From Echria macrotheca (taxonomy: Eukaryota; Ascomycota; Sordariomycetes; Sordariales; Schizotheciaceae): a stretch of 64,000 bases of DNA. Positions 21,335 to 32,453 of this stretch are shown here, in pieces (the first letter of the stretch is position 1; each line of letters opens with the position of its first letter). The notes below the pieces were generated by a model. That model did not search any database, was not told the DNA's origin, and saw only the letters and a list, made by a program, of their open reading frames with translations. Made by a program: the position numbers and the translations under genes. Location: the NCBI GenBank assembly GCA_030411725.1, contig MU839829.1, positions 1,674,001 through 1,738,000 on the forward strand, in the 5' to 3' direction.

Positions 21335-23224
21335 TTAGTATCCGCGGCGTGCCTTCTTCGGCAACTTCTTCTTTTTGGACTGCTCGTCTGCGGGTTGGTC
21401 GAAAAACGAGTTGTTGCCTCCAGGCGAGTTATCAATCCACGCGGGATCAGCTGGAACATAACGTCTGGGGAACCCCGGCTGGGATACTCCAATGCTGTTT
21501 TCCTTGTGCCGTAGAAGTGTCTCCAGAAGCATGACAACCAGCGGTTCGGCGTGAACATGATCTGGAGTTGCCTTGGTCTCTTCCATACTCGGCACACGCG
21601 GCTGGCGCTTGGCGTTGTCTTTAGTTCCAGTATCGACATCTTGTCTAGGCAGGTCCCGGCCGTCTCCGATCACGCCAAACTTGTTTTTGAGACAACGGTT
21701 CTCGTGCTCTCGGACAACAGTTCCGACGTCCTTGTCCAACCGATGTGTGCCTCCGTAAAACCACTGATCCAACCACGCTGCTCGGTCCGTCAGTGCTTCT
21801 TCGGCCGCCTGAGCAGGTGTTGGCTGGCTCTTGGCAGCCATGTCACTGGAACCCGTGACGACAACATCCCGGCTCGTGGTCAAACTTTGCAGAGCCACGT
21901 TTGTAGAACCTTGTCTTGCCTCATTCGTGGGTCCGGGTAGAGCACCTTTGCCCTTCTCCTCAACTTTTCCGTTGGGGGTTGCTGCATCGGTAGTTGACCA
22001 GCCCGGGCTTTCACGTGCCATCTGGAAAGTCGACGAGTGGGAGAAATTAAATGCCTCCGCCATTTGAGGTGTCTGTCGACCTTGTCCGAAGCGGTCCATG
22101 ATATTCGCCTGTCCACTAGGCTCGACGCCGGGGAAGGGACGCTGAGAGTGGCTGCTAGGATACGCAAATGGTTCCCTCGAGAAGGGACTCGGAGGGACAT
22201 CGTCCATTCTCTGGAAAGCGTGAGGCGGTGCGTTCTCGTTGTTGGTATTGACGGCCCGAAGGGTCGCGTCCGACGTAGTAGGCCGAAAATGGCGCTGACC
22301 CGGAGGACCCGCGGTAAGAGGCTGCGGTATACCCATCGCTGTCGAGCCGGGACCTGTCATACGGTCTCTTCCGGAATCCGCGCCCAGAGACAGCGACGGC
22401 GTGGCGGCTCGGCTGGCGGCGTGATTGGCAGCGCGTGCCTTAGCCAGCGCGTTCTGAGCAGCTCTTTGCATGGGATTGGGGTACGATGCGAGATTGGTCA
22501 GGCCCTTCACGGTGATCTTGGATGCCAATGTATCCTCAGAAGCGACGCTGTCGCCGTCTCCAACAGGCATCCTTGAGCGGTTTCCGCCATCCCCAACAGG
22601 GCCGCCTATACCAGGAGACGGCGATGAATAGTCCAAGGCCGGAGGCGGCGATAGATAGCCCGAGCCTGGAGACTGTATTGAACGACTCAACCCAGGCGGC
22701 GCCGGCATGTTACCCGACCTCATACTGGGAGCTGCCATGGCTACTCTCCTCTCCCAGGCTGCCTTTTCCTGTTCCGCAAGTGGACTGATAGCTCTGTCGT
22801 AATTCTGCTGAAGAGGGGAGTATTCAGGGACTCCCGGGCTCGCAGTCAATGGTTCGGGGCTTAGTTTGTCTCTCATTGGGAAGACGGGCACTAGCTGGCC
22901 GGAAAGCAAGTGGTGCTCTTGGGGAGGCAATTGCAACACCGGTTGATATCGACGTGCTCTTGGACGTCGGGTAGGAGGCTGTAGCGGCGCTGACGCATTA
23001 GGGTTGTAGATGGAGCCGACCGTGGTGTATGTGGGCTGCCTGCTTTTTTCGGCCGCTGTAGAGGGCACTGTAGAACAGTCAGAGGGTGGGAATTCTGTAT
23101 CCATTGGCGTTGACGCTTCATTGGGCTCTCGTGAGAGAGGTGGCTGAGGGAAAGGACCAAGCCGTTCATGAACGACCCGCACCCTCGGGGCCTCCGAGGT
23201 GGTGGGGAAGCCACCAGGTGCCAT
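21335..23224 (-). CDS. Disordered protein of unknown function, 629 aa
   Basis: I do not recognise a domain. The frame is open for 630 codons with codon use like its neighbours, so the gene is very likely real. The protein is Pro/Ser/Ala-rich and mostly disordered. It opens with MAPGGFPTTSEAPRVRVVHE, has short Pro-rich blocks (about 80-150), an Ala-rich helical stretch (about 250-290), and one more ordered segment at about 470-520 (AAEEALTDRAAWLDQWFYGG followed by charged helix). The last ~80 residues contain a likely helix (PLVVMLLETLLRHKENSIGV) and end with a strongly basic tail SKKKKLPKKARRGY, which could be a nuclear-localisation or nucleic-acid-binding signal. No membrane span or signal peptide is seen. 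The start is the first ATG after an in-frame gap; a non-coding leader exon is possible. Confidence 0.75.
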   Translation of the reverse strand: MAPGGFPTTSEAPRVRVVHERLGPFPQPPLSREPNEASTPMDTEFPPSDCSTVPSTAAEKSRQPTYTTVGSIYNPNASAPLQPPTRRPRARRYQPVLQLPPQEHHLLSGQLVPVFPMRDKLSPEPLTASPGVPEYSPLQQNYDRAISPLAEQEKAAWERRVAMAAPSMRSGNMPAPPGLSRSIQSPGSGYLSPPPALDYSSPSPGIGGPVGDGGNRSRMPVGDGDSVASEDTLASKITVKGLTNLASYPNPMQRAAQNALAKARAANHAASRAATPSLSLGADSGRDRMTGPGSTAMGIPQPLTAGPPGQRHFRPTTSDATLRAVNTNNENAPPHAFQRMDDVPPSPFSREPFAYPSSHSQRPFPGVEPSGQANIMDRFGQGRQTPQMAEAFNFSHSSTFQMARESPGWSTTDAATPNGKVEEKGKGALPGPTNEARQGSTNVALQSLTTSRDVVVTGSSDMAAKSQPTPAQAAEEALTDRAAWLDQWFYGGTHRLDKDVGTVVREHENRCLKNKFGVIGDGRDLPRQDVDTGTKDNAKRQPRVPSMEETKATPDHVHAEPLVVMLLETLLRHKENSIGVSQPGFPRRYVPADPAWIDNSPGGNNSFFDQPADEQSKKKKLPKKARRGY

Positions 23225-26200
23225 GTCGACAACCTATTTCAGGGGAAGGGGAAGCAGCCATAGGGATCCTGCAGGATATAAAAATTGGACGTACCTTGGG
23301 CTACTGCTGGTCTCTGGACTCCAACAGCGGCGGCGTGAGCGGTGCCGCTAGTATCCTGACCTCTGTGGAGCATTTCTTCGGAGAAGACGACAAGGAAGTG
23401 TTGGTTGCTTAGTGGTTTGTGGGCTGGTGTTGAGGGAGGTGCACCTGGGACACACCTAATCGGTATGGCTTCTCGTCCCAAAGTTGACGGGGAGAGAAAG
23501 TGCGAACCGGCCCAGGATCTTGAGAGACACCAGCAGGCAGCGTCACCGACTGTGAGGCATAAGAAAGTCTGGAAAAGCCCACCAAGTTCTAGAGTTAAGG
23601 CGCAAGCAGTTTTTTTTTTAAACTGGCGACTTGGTGCTAGATGGGTTTGCTTGCCTGCAATTCCAACCTTTGCTCTTTCCTCGACCGGAGTTCGAACGTT
23701 CCTTCCCTTCAGAAACCATAGACCAGACGGAAACCAAGTCGAGGGCCTGAATTTTCAGGTTAAGGAGTGGGTTCCTCGAGGTCACCAGACGCTCCTAGGT
23801 TTCACCGCCTCCTTACCTGTCTACCTGGGCTAGACTTCTACTTGGACTTTGTACCGTCTTTCGAATCACATCTGTGAAGATCACAGACCATCTGCCACCT
23901 TACTTTCTAGAGAATCAGTTATGCTATGCAGGTGTCACATAGGGAGGGGGATGTTTCCCGTGAATGCTACAATAGATGATGGACCGTGTAGGAGGCTGAC
24001 GTGGTATATCTTCGCTCGAGGTGACTACTCGTCTTCGAATCTCCTCTGGCTGTTGTACTCCAGAATCCTCCGGAGCCAGGATGAGACATAACCTTTGTTC
24101 ATACATTGTCGTTATGTCCAATTTACTTGCTGCCACACCGACCTGGCAGGTCTCGCTCTCGCCAGTCATGTTGATATTTGCCTTCCTGCCCGGTATCCCG
24201 GGAGATGCGTGTCAGGGCAGTCCCATTGTTTGCCCCAGATGGTGCAGCCGGCTCGAATGCTTGCCAGAGTAGTCAGACCGTACCTTCCTCCCTTGAGGCA
24301 GACCGACACCCATGCCGTGGGCGGAGACTTGATCGGACGGATAGGCTGACGATGCGCTAAACACCTGGCCACTGAAACAAAGAGCACCAAGAAAAACCAT
24401 AGGCGACCCTGATGATACGGCGGGTTTCACGTACGGTCCGAGTTGGGATGATAACAATGATAACTGGCAAGAGAGTATCAAAGGAGCAGCCTTCTGACAA
24501 CGGCGGAATGGCACCGCCGTCACGAATTCCAGCAGCAGACAGAGACGATGATGCTACCCGCGCGGTCTTCATCGGAAGATGTTTCTCTGCTGTCGACACA
24601 GGACAGAGATGCCCCTGTGAGCTGTACTGGATCCCACCATATCTGTCTCGCGAAACAAGCCCAGGAAGTCGGAGCTAGGAGCGGGCCATAGGTGTAGTGT
24701 TGGAATACGCACTGTCTCCGCCGACACCATGCTGGTCGAGCGCTCGATTGTAGATTGGAAACGTATGCTCCATTTGAGCCGTAGATTCTCCAAATCCCGC
24801 AGATAATTTCCTCTTTCATGGGATCCTGACGGTGTCCGACGTCGGGTTTCACATAAAACAAGACGCTGGCCAGTGGATAAAAGACTGGTGTAGATGGAGT
24901 GGGCGGGAAGAAGCTGGCTAAAAGCCGAAGCTGTGGGGCGTGCAGTGTTCTAGGCCGTGCCACCTTTTCCGCCTTTTAAGGTTATCTTGAGATCGACAGG
25001 CGAGTGGGCCGTCGTGATGCTGAGATTGAACGTATATTGCAGTCGTGTTCCAGGAATAGCTACCTGCGTACTTTTGGGAGTGGCCGCCAGTTGCTCCCGA
25101 GTGCCCGTCTCCCGTCACCGGAGGATATTTAACCTGGGTCAGGCACCGGACCCGGGACACTCTGGGAGCGTGGTGATCGTCGTCTGTTGTTGGCGGAGAT
25201 GCATACGTATTCCTGCCTGAGGCATCCAAGAGTTCGGCACGCCGACCGGAGCGGACGTGCTGCAACCTCGCAATGCTCAGTGATCTGGTTCCGCAAAACG
25301 CCATTTCAGATTAAGGTTTTGGAGATGCAGCCACGGATTTGTCGACGGTCGATCATCGATCGAAACGCGGCCACACGCCTTGCCCAGCGTGCCAGACCCA
25401 GCCGAATGAGGAAGGTGCGGTCGAATGGCTGTCGCGGGGGGAGTGGGGATGGGCTCCCGAGTGGTGCTCCGATGCATTGCCGAGCCAGATGTGGCAGAAA
25501 ATGGCTTCTGAAAACACTCCCAACTCCCAGGTTTCCGCAAGCCCTGATCTCGATTCCCCGCAAGCCAGCAGTGTCGGTCGGAACGACACCTGCTCCGCAC
25601 CCTCCAACCATGCATCGCCGCCGCCGGCACGCTTCAATTGACCCCCTTTTCCCCCCGTCTTGATTTGGCCACGACGCGCCTTCGACCGCGTCCAGTCCCG
25701 GTTCCCTTTTGGTCCCAGCACGGAACATGCCTTGGGCCAGAGCTTCCCAGAAAACGCTCACATCCCGGCCCTGGTCGCAGCCGAAGATGACCTCTGCATT
25801 CCCCGAAAACTCGCAGCACAATATTGGCCCCTCCTATTCCATTTTCGGGTGTGGGAATCTCGGTATTTCCCAGCCTATCGTATCTGGAAATTGCTGGTCC
25901 CCGGGAACTGTGTGCCCAATGGCGCCTGGCCAGGGAGCCTGCCGGTTACCTTTGGCGTTTTCATGGCGTTCTGTGGCTTGCAGCCGCCTGGCAGCGCCCG
26001 CCCGCCTGCGACGGGTCGCACCCCTCTGTACCCCTTTCAGCGCATTCCTCACCCCCAGCCAGAACTTGGCGCCATCGTCGCAAACAGGAGCCCGCGTGGA
26101 CGCAATCGACGGTCGGGTGCCGTCTCGGAAGCTGATAGTGTAGAGGAGAGGCAGATACGAGCGCAATTGGCACCCGGCGGCCCACCTCTCCTCTAGTGTA

Positions 26201-26539
26201 CAAGCATCGCGAAAGAACAAGATCATGAGGAACGCGATGGTGCGTGCGCGGACAACAGATCAACAGGGCTCCCACGGTCGTGGATTGCCCGCGCCACCAT
26301 CGATGCCGCTATGATCTTTGCGGCGGCGGCGGGCTGCGGATGGCGCAAATCCCCTGCCGTTTGGGCGTCAGCCCAGGGGGCTCACCCTTGCTCGTCCGAC
26401 GGCCACGAGAGCTTGACCTCTCGCCAACGGAGCCGGTCCCGAGAACCGTTCAGATCCAATGCAGCGCCAAGCCAGAGTGCCCGCTCGCTCAGCGCAAGAA
26501 ACAATGGCACCATCAAGCCGTCGATAAACCCAACCGAAG
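23225..26539. other. 3.3-kb gene-free region
   Basis: No frame shows a domain or sustained codon bias. Between 25300 and 26200 several open frames of 100-180 codons overlap on both strands; they look like by-products of GC-rich sequence. The left part holds the promoter of the 629-aa gene, including the 12-bp palindrome ATCCTGCAGGAT near 23265. Confidence 0.5.
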
Positions 26540-27385
26540 CTAATTCATGACATCCAGAAAAGGGTCAGCGGAGAAGTCCTCACAGTAGGCCTGCATGAAG
26601 TGGGGGCACATCAGCAGCTTGGCAATCTTCTCGGTTGGTGACTGAATGCAAGCCGTCCCAAGCAGTCCGAGCTCGTTTTATTCCTAGGATCGGGAGCATC
26701 ACTAGCGTATACTCGTCGATCCCCCAGTGCTTGTGAAAACCACAACAGGAGTCAGCAGGCCAGGGCCGGCGTCCCCTGAGGAAATCTGTGTTTTGGCACC
26801 ATGCATCTTCGGCAGTTCGCCCTAGGCTTCAAGGACGCCACCACAGAGCTTGGCCGTTTCAGCGCCGATCGATGGAGGAAAATACTCCACAGTGCTTGAA
26901 GGTTAACTAACGTTCCTAGAGGCTAGCACTGCTTAGCTACTCGAGTAGAAAGCTCGGAGGAAGATCCGCAAACGCTCTACTCGATTCGCACTCTGGCACA
27001 CTACACATACTCACAGGAGCCGCCTCTGATTCGCTGAGAACAGCTCCAGCCTCGTCAAAAATTCCCGAATAGAGGAAAGACTCGGTTTACAAGAGTTACC
27101 CAGGGGGGGCTGCAAGGACAGCACCCAAACCATCATCAGGAGTTCTCACAAGGACACGCAAGATTTCGGACAACAACTGTCGGGTCGATTGGTGGCCCCC
27201 ATGAGGGTGCGGGGACAATTTACTCGAGTGACATGGACAACTTACCCGTCCCAAAGGTCTGTAAACCCCTGCATAGCGGCAGCATAGTCAGCACAAGACT
27301 GGGCTGTCAATATCCACCCAATTTACAAGTGTATATGCCCCGATGAGGATGGAGGGCCTCTTGGATCCCGAAAATGCTGGATATT
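26540..27385 (-). pseudogene. Degraded coding-like stretch, family unknown
   Basis: Reading the minus strand gives a run of protein-like segments that change frame and hit stops, as expected of a decayed gene. In 5'-3' order they are: about 27385-27296 (contains RPSILIGAYTLVNWVDID), 27307-27246 (AQSCADYAAAMQGFTDLWDG, ending at a good GTAAGT), 27179-27096 (QLLSEILRVLVRTPDDGLG), about 27105-26937 (contains NFDEAGAVLSESEAAP, stop), 26896-26702 (contains FPPSIGAETAKLCGGVLEA, then an in-frame TAG, then GELPKMHGAKTQISSGDAG), about 26745-26668 (HKHWGIDEYTLVMLPILG), and 26674-26540 (IAKLLMCPHFMQAYCEDFSA, stop). Some breaks coincide with possible splice sites, so a live multi-intron gene is not fully excluded. 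I cannot name the family. The judgement rests on composition and reading, not a search. Confidence 0.3.
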
Positions 27386-29434
27386 AAAAAACAGTATGCT
27401 ATGTCACTCTTTTAGATTCCTCGGAGACTAGTGGGGAAGATTCTTGGGCCTTTTGAACATGGCCTGAGACAGACGCGCTACGAAGTAATAACTAGGACAG
27501 CTCAGGAGCAGCACTCCCCCCTTTTTGCGCGGGATCACCAAGGAAGGCACCTGCTGCATCCCGAAGCACGGGAGGGGCGACGAAAAGACGAAAAAAAAAA
27601 AAAAAAGCAAAGAGAAAGGCTCCGGCAAGGCCAAGTGAAATCAGCGTGCGCCTTCCGAATTCTCTCGTCTGCACCTGTCCTTCGGGTCACTCGTTGGCGC
27701 GTCAGTGCAGGCAGGCAGACAAGGCGGCGGCGGCGGGCTCGACAGTGTGATTCTGGTCTGGCGTGCGAACGGCACACCACGATGCCCACACACACGCCCC
27801 CCTCCCCGGGTCAGCCATTCTGATCCATCCCATGCAGCTTGCAGACGAGCTAGTGGCACTCAGTGTCCCCGATGAGACGAGGTACACCACCAGCGCGGCT
27901 ACCACAGCAGTTCAACTCGAGCAAGATGATGCTTGCTGGTGAGATACAGCTCCTGGGCGGGGGTGGCCCCGGATCAATCCGTTGTCACGACTGGTTAATG
28001 CGTCGACACCCGCCGGCACCGACCTGTCATCCAATTCCCCCCCAGTGCGAAGACGTTCCCTGCAATCACAAACCTTGGCATTCAGCTGAAAACTTGCGAT
28101 GCACGTCTACAGAAGGAGGAACGCGGTATTGGCACGGGAGTGGCCAGGCCCAGCTGTAGCGGACCGGGGATGCCCTTTGGCCTTGCCGATGCTGCTCTGC
28201 TACCACGGTTGAGAGGGTCGATTTTAATTTGTGCTGTCACTCTGCTGGGTTTCGCCAAACCAATGTCCGGAGAGCTTGACCTCCGACCTCGAGCATGGGT
28301 TTGCCCGGCGAGCAACAAGGATTTGCCGCGACGTCCAACGACCAACAAAATCGATGACGGCAGAGGAAAAGAATGCGACATATTGAAGCTTTCCCACCAC
28401 GGACGGACGGCAAGGCTACGTGTACAGGACGAGGAGCTCAATTCCTCGAGTTGTTTTTGAATGACAGGCCGTCACTATATTCTGACAGCAAGCTACAGCC
28501 TGACTAAATTGGCACCGCATTGGTTAACGCCTGCTATGGGGGATAGCTGCGTAAATTCTGGCCCTGATGACGGCGAGACATACGCATAGCTGGGCCTAGA
28601 ATAGAGAGAAGGAGCCGGGAAAAACTCGAGACACACATCTGTCATATGTCTCGCTCGAACCACGCGCTTGTAGCGGGCAAAGTCTGTTAACAACAAGAGA
28701 GCAAACTCCAAAAGCAATGAGCAATGAGCGTGCAAGCGGTTTGGGAAGGCCAGGCGGGCTCCGAGGGCCTAGGCCAGTCACCATCGCGGCAGCGCGGCAG
28801 GGGAGGGGGTGCGGCCCAGAAAAAGAGCAAAGACTCCCACGAGCATGGAAGAGTCTAAACCAAATCGAGCAGAGACATGTCGTCGGGAGGGTCGCCAAGC
28901 AAGGACAGGGAAACACCGGTGACCAGGACTGGGTTGGGACTTGACCGGGGGGTACCTCTCCCAGCCGCGGGCGGAGGGGAGATGGCATCCCTCTCAGGCT
29001 CTCAGCCCAAAGCGCCTCCGGCTGTCAGCACGTTCTGCAGTGTCTTTGCGTCCTGGGCCCAGCTCGGCCCCTTGCGAGGCTTGAAAGCCATGGACTCCCA
29101 GGGTGGGGAATACTTAGACCATCTCTCTCCACCTTCTTTTGCGTTGAACGGCTAATAGAGTGTTCTGGCTTCGAAACGACGTGGGAGCTTGAACCGGATC
29201 GAGCCTTTTGTCCTCTAGGTCCATGACGCCCTAAGGAGCAGTAACCACCACCATCCGGCCCCCGTGCAGAAGAGCTCCAGGAACTACCGAACTCTAAGAG
29301 ACCTTTTCAGCCACTCCCTCCCGCAGAGAAGGCAACGACGACGACCACCACCACCGGGCAAGCTTTCTGGGACGAAAGCTTCAACATAACTAACTTCAAG
29401 AACCCTTTCTCGGTCACTCGTCCTCGCCAGCTGA
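27386..29434. other. Intergenic region upstream of the C2H2 gene
   Basis: This contains a run of 15 A at 27592-27606 and otherwise no notable structure. Open frames are short and overlapping. The right end is the promoter and leader of the zinc-finger gene. Confidence 0.5.
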
Positions 29435-30628
29435 ATGAAAGAAGAGGTCTTTTCTGGCGGCTCAGTGTCTCTGGAAGCCCACCGGATGTCGCGAACCAAC
29501 TACTGGGAAACCACGTCGGCGGCGCCATCCACTTCTGGGACGAGTTACAACACGGCATCGACGCCCTCGATGCCTCCAACAACATCCTCGATGCCTCCCA
29601 ACTATAACCAGGCCTCGTCTTCGGGGCCCATGCCTGGGGCCAGATACTATCCGGCATCATCTACGAACGCGGTCCCTGGGAGCAACTATTATACGGCACC
29701 ATCTACGTCCTCCATGTCGGGATCAAACTATTACACCGCCTCCCCAACGACGTCGATGCCGGGGACCAACTACAACATGGCGCCATCAACGACGTCGATG
29801 TCGGGAAACAACAACTATTACACCACCGCTTCGCCGAGAACGTCGATGCCACCTACGCCATATCCCCTTTCCCGCCCCCAGGGCATGCCGTCACCAATTC
29901 CGCCCATGAGCTACCCACACGGTCAACTGCCACTGCCCGGGCCGGGCCCTATGCTGGTCATGAGCAATATGCACCAGCCGGGCAGCCAAATGGTGCTCAG
30001 CGGCGGGCACGTCCAGGGTATGCCTCATAGTCCTCACTACCCCCATCATCCGGGGGGGATGCAGCACCACCCAAGCTTCATCCAACACGGGCATGGCCAC
30101 CCCTCGGCGGCCGTGTCGCATCACCAGGACCGACCTTTCAAGTGCGACAGCTGCACGCAGGCTTTCAACCGGAATCACGACCTCAAGAGACATAAGAGGA
30201 TCCATCTGGCCATCAAGCCGTTCCCGTGCAGCTCTTGCGAGAAGAGATTCTCGCGGAAAGACGCTCTCAAGGTGCGTGTTGTGACTTGGCCGGCTGGCCA
30301 TGGAGGCGTCCTTTTTTGCTGACTTTGTCTGAAGCGTCACAAGATCGTCAAGCTCTGCGGCGACAAGAGAGAGGGCTCGGCCAGCTCAGGGGGGGATAGC
30401 ACCCCCGGTGACGCCCCAGCCTCGGCGACTGAGCACGCCCGGGACGCCGACACGGACGCGTCGCCGGGTGCCGAAACGAATGGCTCGTCGAACGGGACCG
30501 TAGATCCGACTCTGAATCTCCGTCCGAACGGGACTTCAAAGCGCTCCGCGGCCATGCCCCCGACCCCCAACGGTGTACCAAACGGTCCCCCTGCGATGCA
30601 CGTCGTTTCCTTCAAGGTGGAGCACTAG
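29435..30628 (+). CDS. C2H2-type zinc-finger protein, 376 aa
   Basis: A probable nuclear transcription factor. Exons are 29435-30271 and 30335-30628; the 63-bp intron (GTGCGT donor, CTGAC branch) splits the second finger in phase 0. Residues 25-140 are low complexity with degenerate repeats built on NYY...ST/SM units. Residues 140-230 are Pro/His/Met/Gly-rich. Finger 1 (FKCDSCTQAFNRNHDLKRHK) is a regular C-x2-C-x12-H-x3-H (C237, C240, H253, H257). Finger 2 begins FPCSSCEKRFSRKDALKRHK and is C-x2-C-x12-H-x5-C (C265, C268, H281, C287), a C2HC variant. The C-terminal 90 residues are Ser/Thr/Asn/Pro-rich and end SFKVEH. The start may instead be M18 (MSRTNYW). I do not assign it to a named regulator. 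Confidence 0.85.
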
Positions 30629-32431
30629 GCAGCTTTCCCTTTAGCGACTCGATGGGTGTTGACGTGAGGTTTTGCATTTCGGATCCCGACGGGATAGGCG
30701 TTGACTCTGGGGTACCGGCGTTGCAGAAGCCGGCGGGAACAGGTCTTTTCTTTTCGGGATTAGATGGATTCTGTCTTTTGGATATGCTTTCTGCGAGGAT
30801 GGACTGAGGTCGTGTCTGTTTTTCTCTCCTATCGCCTCGCACATCCTTTTAACGAGGTGGGAGGGCAGAGGAAAGACGGCCGCTCACTGTCCTTTGGCGT
30901 TTCGAGGAAGGGGAACAAGTCGAGGGTGTCTCTCCTCCCGGGCACATCACACTTCTCCCACTTTCACACATCTGTACCATGCACGATACCCCATCACTTT
31001 TTTTTGTTTCTTAATTTTGCGACGCAGCGGGAAAAGCGGGTCTAGTTATGACACGGGAAAGAGGGAAGGGAACGAGGGTATATAACGGGTTACGGATCAT
31101 TCCATCTTGGGAAAACACCGCCTGTAAGAGGAAGGGACTTTTGGTTTCAAAAAGAATAATGGGGGGCATTTCATCCCGAGGCTTTGGAGGGATGGATAAT
31201 GGCGTTTGTTATTTGGGACAGGATGGTGTTATGGGAACATTGGGCTGGATCGGATGGCTTGGGACTTTTTGGGGGTCGGGATTTTTTTGTATACAATATT
31301 ACCTATGGAGGCGGCGTTGTTATGGTCATCGGCCGTCTTGTGTATATGGCGGTTATTCTGGGCCGCTGGGCTATACAGTAATTTTCATCTGGCGATCTGA
31401 TTGTGGGTGTTTTGTGGTTTGGATATGTGTATTTGTGTTTTCTCAACCCCTTTGTGCGGGGAGATCGTCCCCACCGATCGGTAGGAGGCCGGTCTTCAGG
31501 GGGTAGTCAGATCCGTAGATAGTTTGGTAACAGGTAGGATCAGAGACGGCGACATGATCAGCTTACAACAGGTACACGAAGACTTTTCTAGAGACCAATT
31601 CCAAGAAGAGGCTTTGTTACAAAAACCGCACATTTCCAACATCCAGAAGATGAAAGATCACAAGCCCAACCCGGTGGGAACGTGGAGAGGCCGACTGCTC
31701 GGCAGACCGTGGGCATGTACTTGTACAATCTTCTCGTAGGGTCGACAGAATATCACTTATTACCGGGAGGTCATGAAACACATTCTTGAGCCATCCCTCC
31801 CCCGCTTTTTCTCTGTGATGGGAAATAGAAATAGGTTATACCACACAGGAGCACCACTTGAGGAGGATGGATAGGTAGGGAAAGAAGCAAACAAACCACT
31901 ACCTGTCTGTACTCGGGCCACGCCGGTAGACGATCTTAGCTCCTCCACCGGACAAAACCCTTACACTCCATACTTCACATATATGAATGACCCTGGGTGA
32001 ACTGGCCCGCTCCTCCTCCTTTGACCACTGTATCACTGTATGTCTTGTGTGTGTTTGATGGCCTGGAAGAGAAGAGATCCCTCGGGCGGAGTGGCGGGAG
32101 AGGCGAGAGAGCGAGAGAGAGAGAGTACCAGTACCAGTTTGACTACCCAAGGTAGGTAGGCATGGAGCATGGATCTCATTTGCAATACCAACTGTTCGTT
32201 ATTCAAGACCTGGCTCGAGAAAGTGTGTATTGCAAAACCAAGCACCTTATTAGCTGAAGACTGTATGTACTACAGGTGTCATGATGAAACGCTGTTCCCG
32301 GGCGGGCCTGGTCAGGTATCGCGCTGCTAGAAGGAGGGGGGAGGATACTTTTCAGCCTAGTATCGATGCCGGCTCCAGCGAAGGTGATGGGCTGATGGGC
32401 TGATGTTGCGGACAGAAGCTGAGGCGAGGCG

Positions 32432-32453
32432 TACCTACCTACCTACCTAACTA
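32432..32453. repeat. (TACC)n microsatellite
   Basis: TACC is repeated four times and followed by a broken copy. Similar shorter tracts lie at about 32148-32160 (opposite strand), 32786-32810 and 40226-40236. Confidence 0.8.

Noticed and set aside
25660..26196. 178-codon plus-strand open frame opposite 25306-25821 minus
   Set aside because: Neither strand shows coding-type codon use or a domain; both look like by-products of GC-rich sequence.
26540..27385. Reading this interval as an NRPS condensation-domain fragment
   Set aside because: One segment (LLSEILRVLV...) faintly resembles that region, but none of the catalytic motifs is present.
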